Under the pieces are notes generated by a model, which did no database searches, was not told the DNA's origin, and worked only from the letters and a program-made list of their open reading frames with translations. A DNA stretch of 64,000 nucleotides from Bifidobacteriaceae bacterium (GTDB lineage: Bacteria > Actinomycetota > Actinomycetes > Actinomycetales > Bifidobacteriaceae), in the NCBI GenBank assembly GCA_022650895.1, contig JALCQC010000002.1:62001-126000 (forward strand). The letters run 5' to 3'. Position 1 is the first letter of the stretch, and each line of letters begins with the position of its first letter. Below are positions 9,243 through 17,505 of the stretch, one piece after another. The position numbers and the translations under genes are program-made.

Positions 9243-9899
9243 TCAGACCAGGCTCGCCTGTGGATTAAGGGGACCCTCGTCCTTGTTCCCCTCGGGATGG
9301 GAGATCTTTGCAAAGGCGCGCGTGAACACAAGGGATTTCGCATAGGCAACCCACGCGAGGCCGAAAACGACCATGAGCACACGAATAATGGCACTGAAGT
9401 GGCCCAGACTCAGAGCGGCGATGTCAATGGCAATCAATGCACAGGACATGCCTAGGACCTTCCATGGAACCATGAGGGACAGCGCCCAGAGTCTGCGTGA
9501 ACTGTTCGCGAAACGGGCCTGCAACGGGTACATGTACTCGAGGGAAAGCAGATACACCACGGCGGCGATGATGAGGATCGGATAAATCACGTAGGTGACG
9601 TTTGAACTGACCTGCAGCCAGAAGACGGCTCCGAAAAGGAGTGCCGCGCCGATGATCAGATATACCAACCAGGACAGTATCCCCTGCTTGAACTCATGCG
9701 TGAATCGTTTCAGGTATTCCCTGGTGAGCGAGATGTCGTCATGGTCGATGTAGGCGAAGAGGGTGCTGTAGAGCGCTCCCAAAGCCGGACCGATGGTGAC
9801 GATCGGCACCATCGTCACCAGAAAAACGAGGTTGAGCGCGGTGAACGCGGCCAACGTTCTCATGAAACCCCACACTGGGTTATTGAGATTGAAGTGCAT
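9243..9899 (-). CDS. DUF624 / YesL-like membrane protein
   Basis: This is a small polytopic membrane protein (218 residues, about five hydrophobic segments) of the DUF624 family, named after B. subtilis YesL. The family's biochemical role is unknown; members are commonly found beside LplABC/YtcP-type sugar importers and AraC or LacI regulators. The conserved N-terminal pattern is a tryptophan, a hydrophobic stretch, then P-x-V-T-I-G-P-A-L-G-A-L-Y. I chose the ATG at 9899 because the family begins just before this segment; the frame runs upstream to 10064 but those residues look non-coding. It is divergent from importer B, and the 278-bp gap between them holds two palindromes. A second family member at 53378 sits beside another importer. 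Confidence 0.8.
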   Translation of the reverse strand: MHFNLNNPVWGFMRTLAAFTALNLVFLVTMVPIVTIGPALGALYSTLFAYIDHDDISLTREYLKRFTHEFKQGILSWLVYLIIGAALLFGAVFWLQVSSNVTYVIYPILIIAAVVYLLSLEYMYPLQARFANSSRRLWALSLMVPWKVLGMSCALIAIDIAALSLGHFSAIIRVLMVVFGLAWVAYAKSLVFTRAFAKISHPEGNKDEGPLNPQASLV

Positions 9900-9945
9900 A
9901 ATTCCAACTCTAGGCCGTTGTCTCACTTTGTGCGAAACTTTGCTG

Positions 9946-9953
9946 AATCGATT
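9946..9953. promoter_or_regulatory. Palindrome AATCGATT near the DUF624 start
   Basis: A perfect 8-bp palindrome lies about 47 bp upstream of the DUF624 gene in the divergent intergenic region. It shares AATCG/CGATT half-sites with the larger inverted repeat at 10089, so both may be bound by one regulator. Confidence 0.35.
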
Positions 9954-10088
9954 TACATTATCTCTTCGTATTACGGAGATATCAACAGAAATTAATGAAG
10001 TGTTTGCGCTGGTGAATAGTGCCTTATTCGTTGGAATGGCGGGCATTTCATGGAATATTGTCACGCTTGTCAGATGGTGCTATTCTTT

Positions 10089-10101
10089 AATCGAAACGAT
10101 T
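10089..10101. promoter_or_regulatory. Inverted repeat AATCG-AAA-CGATT, putative operator for importer B
   Basis: Perfect five-base arms with a three-base centre lie 77 bp before the first permease gene of importer B. The core CGAAACG is shared with the half-site of the palindrome at 15661. A LacI-type operator is the simplest reading. Confidence 0.5.
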
Positions 10102-10177
10102 GACAAAGTGGTAATCGGAGATCAACGAAGATTATTAATTTCGAACGCCGACGTCACGTTGCATCAAAGGAGAGGCT

Positions 10178-11167
10178 ATGACAGCTGCTACGGATAGTGA
10201 GGTGAGCGCCGCCAGAAGCAAGGGCGAATCTCGGGCGCCCAAGCGTAAGCGCAAAGTTGTGGATGAACGAAAACGTCAGGGCAAGAAGATGTTCCTGCTC
10301 CTGGTCCCCTTCATCGCATTAATTGGACTTTTCTCGTATTTCCCGCTCTACGGGTGGATTTATGCATTCTTTGACTACCAGCCGCCGCTTTCCCTGGCGG
10401 ATTCGGATTTCGTGGGCCTGCAATGGTTCAAGATGTTGGTCTCGAACCCCGAGCAGATGCGTCAGATCGGACAGGTGTTGCTCAACACCTTCGCGATGAG
10501 TGGCTTGGGAATCGCTACGTCTTTTCTTCCGGTCATCTTCGCCATCTGTCTCAATGAGATCGCCAACCATCACTTCCGTTCGATTGTGCAGACGCTGACC
10601 ACGCTGCCGAACTTCATCAGCTGGGTCTTGGTCTACGCTCTCGCTTTCGCCATGTTCTCGACCACCGGCATGGTCAACACCGTCCTCCAGAACCTGCACA
10701 TCATCACCCAGCCGATATCCTTCCTCGACTCGGATTCGCACACTTGGCTCGCGATGCTGCTGTGGAGTCTGTGGAAGACCCTGGGCTGGAGCGCCATCAT
10801 GTATCTGGCGGGCATCGCCGGCGTCGATCCGGAACTGTACGAGGCCGCGCAGGTTGATGGGGCGAACCGCTTCCAACAGATCATCCATGTGACGATCCCG
10901 CAGATTCTGCCGACCTATTTCGTGATGCTGATGCTGCAGATATCGAACTTCCTCAACAACGGCATGGACCAGTACTACGTCTTCGCGAACGCCTTTAACT
11001 CCACGCACATACAGGTGCTTGACCTGTACGTGTACACGGTCGGTATGACGAACAACAGTCTGTCGTTGGCAACGGCCATCAGCATGCTCAAGAGCCTGGT
11101 GAGTGTGGTTCTCCTCTTCGGAGTCAACCACCTGTCCAAGCGTGTTCGCGGCGTTTCGATCATCTGA
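10178..11167 (+). CDS. ABC sugar-importer permease, LplB/YteP type (importer B)
   Basis: This is the first permease of an LplABC-type carbohydrate importer (329 residues). A basic cytoplasmic N-terminus of about 35 residues precedes six hydrophobic segments, with the EAA loop at YEAAQVDGAN. AAAGGAGAGG gives a clear ribosome-binding site. The order permease, permease, lipoprotein differs from importers A and C, where the lipoprotein comes first; this order is typical of the Lpl/Ytc group, which handles larger oligosaccharides. The gene starts an operon with the next two genes, and a regulator-like palindrome lies upstream. Confidence 0.92.
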   Translation: MTAATDSEVSAARSKGESRAPKRKRKVVDERKRQGKKMFLLLVPFIALIGLFSYFPLYGWIYAFFDYQPPLSLADSDFVGLQWFKMLVSNPEQMRQIGQVLLNTFAMSGLGIATSFLPVIFAICLNEIANHHFRSIVQTLTTLPNFISWVLVYALAFAMFSTTGMVNTVLQNLHIITQPISFLDSDSHTWLAMLLWSLWKTLGWSAIMYLAGIAGVDPELYEAAQVDGANRFQQIIHVTIPQILPTYFVMLMLQISNFLNNGMDQYYVFANAFNSTHIQVLDLYVYTVGMTNNSLSLATAISMLKSLVSVVLLFGVNHLSKRVRGVSII

Positions 11168-11181
11168 AAGGGGGCAGGATC

Positions 11182-12162
11182 ATGACACAAGCACAAGTAC
11201 AAGTACAGGCACAGGCCGTGAACGCAGACCAGGGCCAGAAGCCCAAGCGCAGGCGGGCGCATCTGGTACGCAGGAGCAAGGGCGAAAAGATCTTCGCCGT
11301 CTTCAACATTGCCTTCTTCATCATCTTCACCATCATCTGCGTCTACCCGTTCTATTACCTCATCATCAATTCGATTTCGTCGAACACAATGAGTGCGGCT
11401 GGGGAAATCAACCTGATTCCTCAGGAGATTCATTGGGAGAACTACAAAGCTGTCCTCGGCCTTGAAGGCCTGAGCACAGCGGCCCTTGTCTCACTCGGAC
11501 GTACCGTTCTGGGCACCGCGCTGACGGTGTTCGCCTCGGCGTTCCTGGGGTTCATGTTCACCCAGCCAAATCTGTGGAGGCGCAACTTCTGGTACCGCGT
11601 CTTCGTGGTGACGATGTATTTCAACGCGGGCATCATCCCGATGTTCATCACCATGAAGCTGTTGGGACTGACGAACACCTTCTGGGTGTACGTCCTTCCC
11701 GCCATCGTCCAGCCCTTCAACATCATCCTGGTCAAGACCTACATCGAATCCATTCCGCGCTCCCTGCAGGAGGCGGCGGAGATGGATGGCGCGGGGATCG
11801 TGCGCATCTTCTACAAGATCATCATGCCGATGTGTACGCCGATTCTGGCGACGGTCGCCATCTTCTCGGCAGTGGGACAGTGGAACTCCTTCCAGGACAC
11901 CCTGATGTACATCACCGATTCGCGGCTCTACTCGTTGCAGTACCTGCTGTACCAGTACATCAATCAGGCGAGTTCGCTGGCGGCTTCGGTGAGAAACAGC
12001 ACCGGTGGCGCACTCAACATGGCGGCGCTCGCCTCTCAGCAGACACCGACATCGATCCGCATGACCGTATCGGTCGTGGTGGTCCTGCCGATTCTGTTTG
12101 TCTATCCGTTCTTCCAGCGCTACTTCGTCAAGGGAATTTTCCTCGGCGCGGTCAAGGGATGA
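11182..12162 (+). CDS. ABC sugar-importer permease, LplC/YtcP type (importer B)
   Basis: This is the second permease subunit of importer B (326 residues), 14 bp downstream of the first and preceded by AAAGGGGG. A basic N-terminus is followed by six hydrophobic segments, with the EAA loop at LQEAAEMDGAG. It ends in the FFQRYFVKGIFLGAVKG type tail usual for YtcP proteins. It would form the membrane channel with the LplB-type partner and be fed by the large lipoprotein that follows. Confidence 0.92.
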   Translation: MTQAQVQVQAQAVNADQGQKPKRRRAHLVRRSKGEKIFAVFNIAFFIIFTIICVYPFYYLIINSISSNTMSAAGEINLIPQEIHWENYKAVLGLEGLSTAALVSLGRTVLGTALTVFASAFLGFMFTQPNLWRRNFWYRVFVVTMYFNAGIIPMFITMKLLGLTNTFWVYVLPAIVQPFNIILVKTYIESIPRSLQEAAEMDGAGIVRIFYKIIMPMCTPILATVAIFSAVGQWNSFQDTLMYITDSRLYSLQYLLYQYINQASSLAASVRNSTGGALNMAALASQQTPTSIRMTVSVVVVLPILFVYPFFQRYFVKGIFLGAVKG

Positions 12163-12211
12163 GAAGAAGAAACATAACTGAATATAGAAATCACAACGAA
12201 GGGAAACAAAG

Positions 12212-13981
12212 ATGTTTCAGATAAAGAAGCACCGCAGGGGACTGGCTATCACGGCTGCTGCGGTCGCGGCGGCGACGATGTTCGCAGGTTGCGGCTCCTC
12301 GAACGCCAGTGCATCGGTGGATACCAGCGATGACGGAAAGCTGATGACTGTCGACGTCTACGACGATCTCGCCAACTTCCAGGGCGTTCAGTCCGGTTGG
12401 TACGCCAAGATCATCAAAGACAAGTTCAACATGAAGCTCAATATCATCGCTCCGAACGTTTCGGGTGGATCCACCACCTTCGATACTCGTTCGGCCGCCG
12501 GTAATCTGGGCGACATCGTCATCACCTCGACGCAGTCCGGCAGACCCGCCAAGCTCATCAAGTCGAAGCTCATCGCTGACATGACTCCGTACATGTCCGC
12601 CATCAAGGGGACCAACTACATCAAGAAGTATCAGTCCGCAGTCGATTCCTACAACTCGAATGCAAAGCAGAAGTCCGGGTACTGGGGAATCCCTTACACT
12701 GTCTCCTCCAACTCCCCGACTGAATCCTCCGAGGCGAACGAGCCGACCTTCGGCCCCTACCTCATGTGGAACTACTACAAGGAGCTCGGATACCCCAAGA
12801 TCAGCACCCTTGAGGATCTCCTTCCCGTTCTGCAGAAGATGCAGAATCTGGCCCGCAAGGAAACCGGCAGTAAAAAGGTCTACGCCCTCTCCCTCTTCAA
12901 GGACTGGGATGGCAACATGATGAACAACGCCAAGCAGCCGACTTGCTACTACGGTTATGACGAGCTCGGATTTGTGCTCGCCCAGGCCGATGGCTCCGAC
13001 TATCAGTCCGTCACCAAGGAAGGTGGTATCTATGAGCGTGTGATCAAGTTCTTCGAGAAGGCCAATTCCATGGGCCTGGTCGACCCTGAGTCCTCCACCC
13101 AGAACTACGACACCATGTATGCCAAGTACCAGAAGGGCAACGTTCTCTTCTCCTTCTGGCCATGGCTTGGTCAGGCTGCCTACAACACCACGGACAACAA
13201 AAAGGCCGGCAAGGGCTTCATGCTCGCTCCTCTTCAGGATCAGAAGATCTTCTCCTACGGTGCAACCACCAACGGAGGAACCACTGCTATCTCCATTGGT
13301 TCCCAGGCCAAGAACAAGTCTCGTCTGGTCAAGTTCATCAACTGGCTCTACAGCCCCGAAGGTACCTATGACTCCGGTGCACAGACCAACGGCACCGCAG
13401 GTCCGAAGGGACTGAACTGGGAGATCAAGGACGGCAAGCCCGTCCTCACCGAATTTGGTGAGAAGGCCCTCAACGGCGGTGGCGCAAATGTCCCCGCTTC
13501 GTGGGGTGGCGGTTCCTACACCGACGGTGTCTCTGCGCTCAACTTCCCGGCCGTCCTCGCTCAGGATACGGATCCGGATACCGGTTATACCTACAACGCC
13601 TCGCAGTGGCCGTCGCAGATTGCCAAGAACAACACGGCGCTGGACAAGGATTGGCAGCAGAAGATGGGTGCCAAGACAACCATGGATTATCTGAAGAAGA
13701 ACAAGATGATCACCGTGGCGCCGGGAGCCTCCTATTCGGCACCTGAGGATTCGTCCGAAATCGCAACGCTCCGTGGCCAGATCAAGACGCAGATCATCAA
13801 CTATTCGTGGAAGGCGGCGATGTCGAAGTCCGATTCGGAGGTCGATTCGCTGTTCAAGCAGATGCGGAGCACGGTTGACGGTCTGGGCTTTGAGAAGGTT
13901 CTGAAGATCGATATGGCCAATGCCAAGGCGCAGAACAAGATGCGCGTCCAGATCAAGACGGAATGGAAGGACAAGAAGTAG
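12212..13981 (+). CDS. Large ABC substrate-binding lipoprotein, LplA type (importer B)
   Basis: This is a 589-residue extracellular binding lipoprotein of the LplA-like class, clearly larger than the roughly 440-residue MalE-like proteins of importers A and C. A KKHRRG basic stretch and hydrophobic segment end in the lipobox FAGC, with the cysteine at residue 27 and a Ser/Asn/Ala linker. AAGGGAAA precedes the ATG. It is the last gene of the importer B operon. Members of this class in Firmicutes bind longer or branched oligosaccharides, so this protein is a good candidate receptor for the bulkiest substrate of the locus. Short tandem repeats and an intrinsic terminator follow the stop. Confidence 0.92.
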   Translation: MFQIKKHRRGLAITAAAVAAATMFAGCGSSNASASVDTSDDGKLMTVDVYDDLANFQGVQSGWYAKIIKDKFNMKLNIIAPNVSGGSTTFDTRSAAGNLGDIVITSTQSGRPAKLIKSKLIADMTPYMSAIKGTNYIKKYQSAVDSYNSNAKQKSGYWGIPYTVSSNSPTESSEANEPTFGPYLMWNYYKELGYPKISTLEDLLPVLQKMQNLARKETGSKKVYALSLFKDWDGNMMNNAKQPTCYYGYDELGFVLAQADGSDYQSVTKEGGIYERVIKFFEKANSMGLVDPESSTQNYDTMYAKYQKGNVLFSFWPWLGQAAYNTTDNKKAGKGFMLAPLQDQKIFSYGATTNGGTTAISIGSQAKNKSRLVKFINWLYSPEGTYDSGAQTNGTAGPKGLNWEIKDGKPVLTEFGEKALNGGGANVPASWGGGSYTDGVSALNFPAVLAQDTDPDTGYTYNASQWPSQIAKNNTALDKDWQQKMGAKTTMDYLKKNKMITVAPGASYSAPEDSSEIATLRGQIKTQIINYSWKAAMSKSDSEVDSLFKQMRSTVDGLGFEKVLKIDMANAKAQNKMRVQIKTEWKDKK

Positions 13982-13990
13982 GGCGATGAA

Positions 13991-14033
13991 GAAGTAAAGC
14001 AGTAAAGAAGTAAAGCAGTAAAGAAGTAAAGCG
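13991..14033 (+). repeat. 16-bp tandem repeat after importer B lipoprotein gene
   Basis: The unit GAAGTAAAGCAGTAAA is present about 2.6 times without mismatches, beginning ten bases after the stop codon. It looks like recent replication slippage in the 3' untranslated region. Confidence 0.75.
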
Positions 14034-14062
14034 AAGTGGAGAGTCCTCCACTGAAAGAAAGT

Positions 14063-14104
14063 GAACGCTGGGTCGAGGCATTGTTGCTCGGCTCAGCGTT
14101 TATA
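14063..14104 (+). terminator. Intrinsic terminator closing importer B
   Basis: AACGCTG (about 14064-14070) pairs with CAGCGTT (14094-14100), with an inner CGAG/CTCG pairing, and is followed by TATAAAAA. It separates importer B from the fucosidase gene. Confidence 0.7.
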
Positions 14105-14199
14105 AAAACGAGTGGCGTGTGGCCGGGCTGGACGTTTTTGACCCGAGCCGTTCCATGGCTGTGAGCAGTAGGTTTCGAAGGGGAGAGGAAGAGTTTTCA

Positions 14200-15660
14200 G
14201 TGATATCACTTCAACACATCGACGAGGTCATTGCCGCCGGGCCCTATTCGGACGACTGGTCGTCTCTCGCAGGCATGCAGATTCCTGACTGGTTCAGGGA
14301 CGCGAAATTCGGGATCTTCACCCACTGGGGGCTCTATACGGTTCCCGAATACTCCAACGAGTGGTATTCGCGCAACATGTACATCAAGGGCTATCCCGCC
14401 TACGAACACCACATCAAGACGTATGGCAAGCAGAAGGACTTTGGTTACAAGGACTTCATCAAGCTTTTCACAGCTCCGCACTTCGATCCCGACGAGTGGC
14501 TTGACCGCTTTGTCGATGCCGGCGCCAAATACTATTTCCCCGTAGCGGAGCATCACGATGGATTCCAGATGTACTCCAGCGAGCTGTCACGCTTCAACGC
14601 CGTTCAGATGGGGCCGAAGCGCGACATCATCGGAGAGCTAAGGAAGGCGACGCTGCAGCGAGGACTCCATTTCGCCGCATCGAATCACCGGGCCGAACAC
14701 TGGTGGTTCATGGGGCACGGCCGAGAATTCGACAGCGACATCACCGGCGATCTCAAGCGTGGGGACTTCTACTGGCCCGCCATGCCCGAGCCTGACAATC
14801 AGGACATTTATTCCACCCCTGCACCCACCCAGGAATTCCTGGAGGACTGGATGCTGAGAGTGTGTGAGTTCATCGACAACTACCGCCCCGAGCTACTCTA
14901 CTTTGACTGGTGGGTTCAGCACGTCTCCTTCAAGCCCTACATCCGTAAGGTTGCCGCCTACTACTACAACCGCGGCGTGGAGTGGGGGATGAAAACCGCC
15001 ATCTGTTACAAGGAGGACGGCATGGCCTGGGGAACCGGGCTGTTTGACGTGGAGCGTGGCAGTGCCGCGAACCCGAAGTGGTATCCCTGGCAGACCGATT
15101 CCTCGGTGGCGAGGAATTCGTGGTGTTACACCGATTCGCTCGATTACAAGCCGGTGTCGGAGATCCTGGTGGGCCTTATCGACGCGGTGAGTAAGAACGG
15201 AAACATGTTGCTCAATGTGGGCCCGCGCGCCGATGGTTCCATCGCACCGCATGACGCCGAGATCCTTGCGGTCATCGGTCGCTGGATGCGCCGCTACGGT
15301 GAGGGAATCTACGGTACGAGACCGTGGAAGGCGGCAGGTGAGGGGCCCACGGCATCGGTCGAGGGAGGCTTCGCCGACCTCGACGCATCGGTATGGACCT
15401 CGCATGACTTCCGTTTTACGGCGAAGAATGGTGACGTCTACGCCTTCCAACTGGCCCCCAAAGCGGGCGAGGAAGTGGTGATCAAGGGCTTCGCGGAATT
15501 CGAGGAAAAGGACAGGCCTTTGTTCCACGGGCAGGTGAAGCGCGTCGAGTTGCTGGGACAGGGTGGAGTGCCTTTCACCATTGACCAGGCCGGAATGCAT
15601 CTTCCGCCCGCCGACCCTGTTGACGACCTTCCCGTTGGGTATAAGATTGTCATAGAGTAA
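14200..15660 (+). CDS. GH29 alpha-L-fucosidase
   Basis: This is a retaining alpha-L-fucosidase (486 residues) that would release terminal fucose, for example from fucosylated galactose of xyloglucan side chains or from milk and mucin glycans. The conserved KFGIFTHWG and EHHDGF motifs are present, and the nucleophile aspartate is D236 in YFDWW. There is no signal peptide, so it is cytoplasmic. I chose GTG 14200 because GGGAGAGGAAGAG lies immediately upstream; the frame is open to 14119 but those residues do not resemble the family. The palindrome at 15661, directly after the stop, probably begins the next operon. Confidence 0.9.
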   Translation: MISLQHIDEVIAAGPYSDDWSSLAGMQIPDWFRDAKFGIFTHWGLYTVPEYSNEWYSRNMYIKGYPAYEHHIKTYGKQKDFGYKDFIKLFTAPHFDPDEWLDRFVDAGAKYYFPVAEHHDGFQMYSSELSRFNAVQMGPKRDIIGELRKATLQRGLHFAASNHRAEHWWFMGHGREFDSDITGDLKRGDFYWPAMPEPDNQDIYSTPAPTQEFLEDWMLRVCEFIDNYRPELLYFDWWVQHVSFKPYIRKVAAYYYNRGVEWGMKTAICYKEDGMAWGTGLFDVERGSAANPKWYPWQTDSSVARNSWCYTDSLDYKPVSEILVGLIDAVSKNGNMLLNVGPRADGSIAPHDAEILAVIGRWMRRYGEGIYGTRPWKAAGEGPTASVEGGFADLDASVWTSHDFRFTAKNGDVYAFQLAPKAGEEVVIKGFAEFEEKDRPLFHGQVKRVELLGQGGVPFTIDQAGMHLPPADPVDDLPVGYKIVIE

Positions 15661-15672
15661 CGAAACGTTTCG
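15661..15672. promoter_or_regulatory. Perfect palindrome CGAAACGTTTCG, LacI-type operator
   Basis: This 12-bp perfect palindrome with a central CG lies 30 bp upstream of the esterase start that begins a four-gene operon. This is the classical architecture of a LacI-family operator. A near-identical element (TCGAACCGTTTCGA) precedes importer C at 25781, which suggests one regulon. Confidence 0.7.
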
Positions 15673-15702
15673 ACAATATTTAGTCAAGGAGCGAAGCAAC
15701 CC

Positions 15703-16527
15703 ATGCAGGTTTTTGACAAAGTGGTCACGGGGGCCGAGGGAACTCAGGCGCGTCTCACCGGTTATGTAATCGACAACTTCGAGGAGATGGGGCTCGAGCG
15801 CACAAGGCCTACCATTGTTATTCTTCCCGGTGGTGGCTATGAGTATCTGTCGGACAGGGAGGCGGAGCCAGTGGCCCTCAAGATGGTGGGGTACGGCTTC
15901 AACGCCTTTGTGCTGCGCTATTCGGTTGCGCCCGTGCGTTACCCGGCAGCACTCACCGAAGTCGGAGAAACGATTCACATCATCCGAGAGCATGCGCGCG
16001 AATGGAACGTCAACCCCGACGCCATCATCGTCGCAGGGTTCTCCGCAGGAGGTCATCTCGCCGCCGATCTCGCCACGATGTGGAACCGTCCGGTTCTCGC
16101 CGATCATTTCGACGCCGCACAGATCAAGCCAAACGGTCTTCTTCTGGGATATCCGGTCATCACCTCCGGCACCTTCGCCCACCGCGGTTCTTTTGACGCC
16201 CTGCTCGGCGAGCGGAAAGCCGACCCCGAGGTGCTCGAAGAGGTCAGCTTGGAGAAGCAGGTGAGTGCCGACAATCCGCCCACCTTCCTGTGGCACACGG
16301 TGACTGATGACATCGTTCCCATCGAGAATTCGACGCTTTTCACCCTCGCCCTCAAGGAGCATGGAGTCAGCGTGGAGGCGCACCTGTATCCCAAGGGTGG
16401 TCATGGCCTCAGCCTGGGCACCGCCGAAACGGCCATTCCGAACGGTTACGGCGTGGAGCCCGGCATTCAGAGCTGGCCCGACCTCTTCCGTGACTGGGTT
16501 CTGCGCCAGTTCCCGGCGTTCGCCTGA
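15703..16527 (+). CDS. Alpha/beta-hydrolase esterase (BD-FAE / acetyl-xylan-esterase-like)
   Basis: This is a 274-residue alpha/beta-hydrolase that would cleave ester bonds, most plausibly acetyl groups on plant oligosaccharides. The oxyanion-hole motif is PGGGYEYLS, the nucleophile is S114 in GFSAGGH, the acid is D202 or D203 in VTDDIVP, and the histidine is H234 in KGGHGLS. There is no signal peptide, so it acts in the cytoplasm. AAGGAG lies eleven bases before the ATG, a slightly long spacing. It is the first gene of an operon with a ROK kinase, GH1 and GH31 genes, all joined by short gaps or overlaps, under the palindrome at 15661. Confidence 0.85.
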   Translation: MQVFDKVVTGAEGTQARLTGYVIDNFEEMGLERTRPTIVILPGGGYEYLSDREAEPVALKMVGYGFNAFVLRYSVAPVRYPAALTEVGETIHIIREHAREWNVNPDAIIVAGFSAGGHLAADLATMWNRPVLADHFDAAQIKPNGLLLGYPVITSGTFAHRGSFDALLGERKADPEVLEEVSLEKQVSADNPPTFLWHTVTDDIVPIENSTLFTLALKEHGVSVEAHLYPKGGHGLSLGTAETAIPNGYGVEPGIQSWPDLFRDWVLRQFPAFA

Positions 16528-16539
16528 GGAGATGGAATC

Positions 16540-17505
16540 ATGGTGATGGCTCCTCAACGACGCGGGGACAGACACGCGGTTCTTGCCTTTGATCTTGGCG
16601 GTACTTTCATCAAGTACGGCCTTTTTATCGACGGTGCTCTCACGGAGTCGAGCCAGGTTCCCACGCCTCTCGGCTCCGCGGAGTCCATTTATTCCATATT
16701 GAGTTCGGTCGCAGCCCGGTACGATGCCAAGACTCCGCTTGCGGGTATTGGTGTGTCGCTTCCGGGATTCATCGATACCGCCGCCCAGCGTGCGGTGTTG
16801 GCAGGAGCGCTCACTCCGTTGTACGGGCGCAAGGTCGGAGAAGACCTGCAGGCCCATCTCGCCCGACCGATTCCAATCTGGATTGAAAACGATGCCAACT
16901 GCGCCGCAATGGCCGAAAGGCTGAGCGGCGCCGCCACCGACGTGGAGGATTTCGTGCTGTTGACATTGGGAACCGGTGTGGGAGGGGCGTTCTTCATCAA
17001 TGGCCGCATTCACCGCGGGAAGGATTTTCGCGCCGGCGAGTTTGGAATGATGTTCACCAATCTCGATGCCGGACACCAGACACTCCATGACCTGGCGTCT
17101 ACGTCCGCATTGACGCGGGCAGTGGAGCAGGCGAGCGGCAAATGCTTGGAAGGGAATCGAACCAAGGAGATTCTGGGTATGGCCGATGACCCACTCGTCG
17201 GCCCGGTGATCAAACGGTGGACGGGCTATGTTGCGGCTGCGATCTTCAATGTCTGCGCCACGCTGGATCCCCAGCGCGTTCTCATCGGCGGAGGCATCAG
17301 CAGGGATCCACGGCTTCTGCCTCTCATTGCGACGGCATTGAAGGCCAATCGATTCTGGGTGGATTTCAGTGCTCAGATCCGCAGCTGCAAGTACTACAAC
17401 GAGGCGGGACTCTATGGCGCCTACTATGCCGTCACCACGGAACTCATCGCCCCCGACCGCGGCACTGCGAAACCCGGCATCACACACATTCAGGGAGGCA
17501 AGTAA
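16540..17505 (+). CDS. ROK-family sugar kinase (glucokinase-like)
   Basis: This is a 321-residue ROK kinase that would phosphorylate glucose or a beta-glucoside with ATP. The ATP-binding motif FDLGGTFIK is at residues 17-25 and the catalytic aspartate is D118 in IENDANCAA. The zinc-binding CxCGxxGCxE signature of many ROK proteins is absent: the matching region reads GHQTLHDLAST, as in zinc-less ROK kinases. The gene begins 12 bp after the esterase gene, and its stop overlaps the GH1 start by one base. In this operon the likely job is to capture the glucose freed by GH1 and GH94. A beta-glucoside kinase is the main alternative. Confidence 0.88.
   Translation: MVMAPQRRGDRHAVLAFDLGGTFIKYGLFIDGALTESSQVPTPLGSAESIYSILSSVAARYDAKTPLAGIGVSLPGFIDTAAQRAVLAGALTPLYGRKVGEDLQAHLARPIPIWIENDANCAAMAERLSGAATDVEDFVLLTLGTGVGGAFFINGRIHRGKDFRAGEFGMMFTNLDAGHQTLHDLASTSALTRAVEQASGKCLEGNRTKEILGMADDPLVGPVIKRWTGYVAAAIFNVCATLDPQRVLIGGGISRDPRLLPLIATALKANRFWVDFSAQIRSCKYYNEAGLYGAYYAVTTELIAPDRGTAKPGITHIQGGK

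Noticed and set aside
14893-17487. 864-codon minus-strand open frame across fucosidase, esterase and ROK genes
   Set aside because: It runs opposite three well-supported genes; such long antisense frames are common in high-G+C DNA and this one shows no domain motifs.
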